The notes below the pieces were generated by a model. It made no database searches. It saw only the letters and a list, made by a program, of their open reading frames with translations, and was not told the origin of the DNA. This document shows positions 63,336 to 64,000 of a DNA stretch of 64,000 bases, in pieces. A program made the translations under genes and the position numbers. The first letter of the stretch is position 1. The number at the start of each line of letters is the position of its first letter. Source of the DNA: Phycisphaerae bacterium (GTDB lineage Bacteria > Planctomycetota > Phycisphaerae > UBA1845 > Fen-1342); the NCBI GenBank assembly GCA_017999985.1, contig JAGNKU010000009.1, forward strand, positions 62,001 through 126,000. The letters are read 5' to 3'.

Positions 63336-64000
63336 TTACGCGCCCCCGCCCGGAAGCTGGTACTCCACCGCCCCTCCCCCATTGATTGACACCCACACCG
63401 TCCCGTCCACCGGCGACGCAGTCGTGAACAGTACCTCAACGCTCACACCGAGCTCAGGCAAATCGAACGCGACCGTCCCGCCCGCCGGCACGAAGTTGCC
63501 GTGCGTGATCGGGTCGATCAGCAGATAGCTGAGCGTGGTTACATAGCTCGCCCCATCCTCGACGACGGCCAGCGAAGCCGACTCGAAGACATACGCCCCG
63601 CTCCGTTCGTACGCGATATCCACTGCGCCCGCTGCCGCCCCAATCCCCTCCGTCGTCACCATGCAGGAGCCCTCCAGGCCGGCTCCGTTCGACGACGTGG
63701 AAATGCGAACTTCCAGGTGCCCGGTTACGCCATGGCCCGCGATGCTGAACACGTTCCACTCCAGCACCGTGAAGCGCGTCGCGAGCGCCATGTACCCGGC
63801 GATATCGCCCTTGAAGAGCAGGCCCCCGGTGGCCGCACCGCTGCAGCCAGCGTCGCGCCCGAAATCCAGCGCGATCAGCCCCCACACGAAATCCGACGCA
63901 TAGCGCGTCACCGGACACGTGCCGTACTCGTACATCGTCCATTGACCGAAGTGAATCCGCTCGTCCGCCAGCCCCGCCGCCGCCCCCAACGCCGTCGCCG
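63336..64000 (-). CDS. Unknown protein, 5' end outside window
   Basis: The frame is open to the right edge, so the start lies outside. The ~220 visible residues are Gly/Ala/Val-rich beta structure with no recognised domain. The stop is 8 bp from the converging esterase stop. A signal peptide cannot be judged. It may be a secreted protein like others in this window. Confidence 0.55.
   Translation of the reverse strand, partial: ATALGAAAGLADERIHFGQWTMYEYGTCPVTRYASDFVWGLIALDFGRDAGCSGAATGGLLFKGDIAGYMALATRFTVLEWNVFSIAGHGVTGHLEVRISTSSNGAGLEGSCMVTTEGIGAAAGAVDIAYERSGAYVFESASLAVVEDGASYVTTLSYLLIDPITHGNFVPAGGTVAFDLPELGVSVEVLFTTASPVDGTVWVSINGGGAVEYQLPGGGA

Overview
The window reads as a high-GC chromosome segment from a member of the Planctomycetota, most likely close to Phycisphaerae. 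I infer this from several lineage-flavoured signatures: a DUF1580 DNA-binding protein, a CxCGYDLTGN...CPECG zinc-ribbon membrane protein, a dockerin-like GDxNxDG protein built on ~47-residue repeats, a PEP-CTERM protein, many small Cys-anchored lipoproteins, and a futalosine-pathway menaquinone gene. No rRNA or species marker is present, so the class is an inference.

Layout. 1-7383 holds the integrase-proximal end of an integrated element beside tRNA-Ala(GGC). It carries a one-directional phage-like recombination module: tyrosine integrase, DUF1580 protein, RecE-like nuclease, RecA-like ATPase, DUF669 protein, RusA resolvase, two ParB-like proteins and an SF2 helicase running off the left edge. 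tRNA-Phe follows, then tatC and a set of exported proteins and lipoproteins (7.6-14.4 kb). 14.5-18.7 kb has an ATP-grasp enzyme and the pgi-manC sugar-phosphate pair. 18.8-25.4 kb has a CHASE2-type adenylate/guanylate cyclase and the glycine-cleavage genes gcvH-gcvP. 25.4-31.8 kb has a GT39/TPR membrane protein and a [NiFe]-hydrogenase operon (large, small) translationally coupled to a chemotaxis receptor. 32.3-38.2 kb has coaE-rho and, on the other strand, a B12-binding/MeaB-type GTPase fusion with a second GT39 protein. 38.3-44.2 kb has a beta-helix protein, dut, a STAS protein, a DUF2892 protein, mqnE and a thioredoxin-like gene. 44.5-50 kb has the PEP-CTERM protein, the repeat protein, a RAYT (REP-associated transposase) with its REPs, and a DUF1573-type lipoprotein. 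50-64 kb has a GH172-like protein, a YchF-like GTPase, paired small lipoproteins, ribE-pdxA, a gph-like phosphatase, an M17 aminopeptidase, an esterase and a partial gene at the right edge.

The strongest hidden signal is a pair of genes interrupted by an in-frame TGA. In the DUF1573-type lipoprotein (48055-49842, minus strand) the TGA sits exactly where the family has the first Cys of its CGC motif, and it is followed at once by a long hairpin whose geometry fits a bacterial SECIS element. In the TlpA/thioredoxin-like gene (43016-43588) a TGA sits between membrane anchor and redox domain, also followed by a hairpin with a GG-starting loop. Both may be selenoproteins. TGA is clearly a normal stop elsewhere in the window (several ATGA overlaps), so a changed genetic code is not the explanation. 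No selenocysteine machinery is visible here, and nonsense mutation remains the main alternative.

A second theme is dispersed repeats that invade genes and gene ends: REP palindromes around the RAYT, GTGACAAGG-type tandem repeats at gene 3' ends, and in-frame repeat insertions in a GT39 protein and in MqnE.
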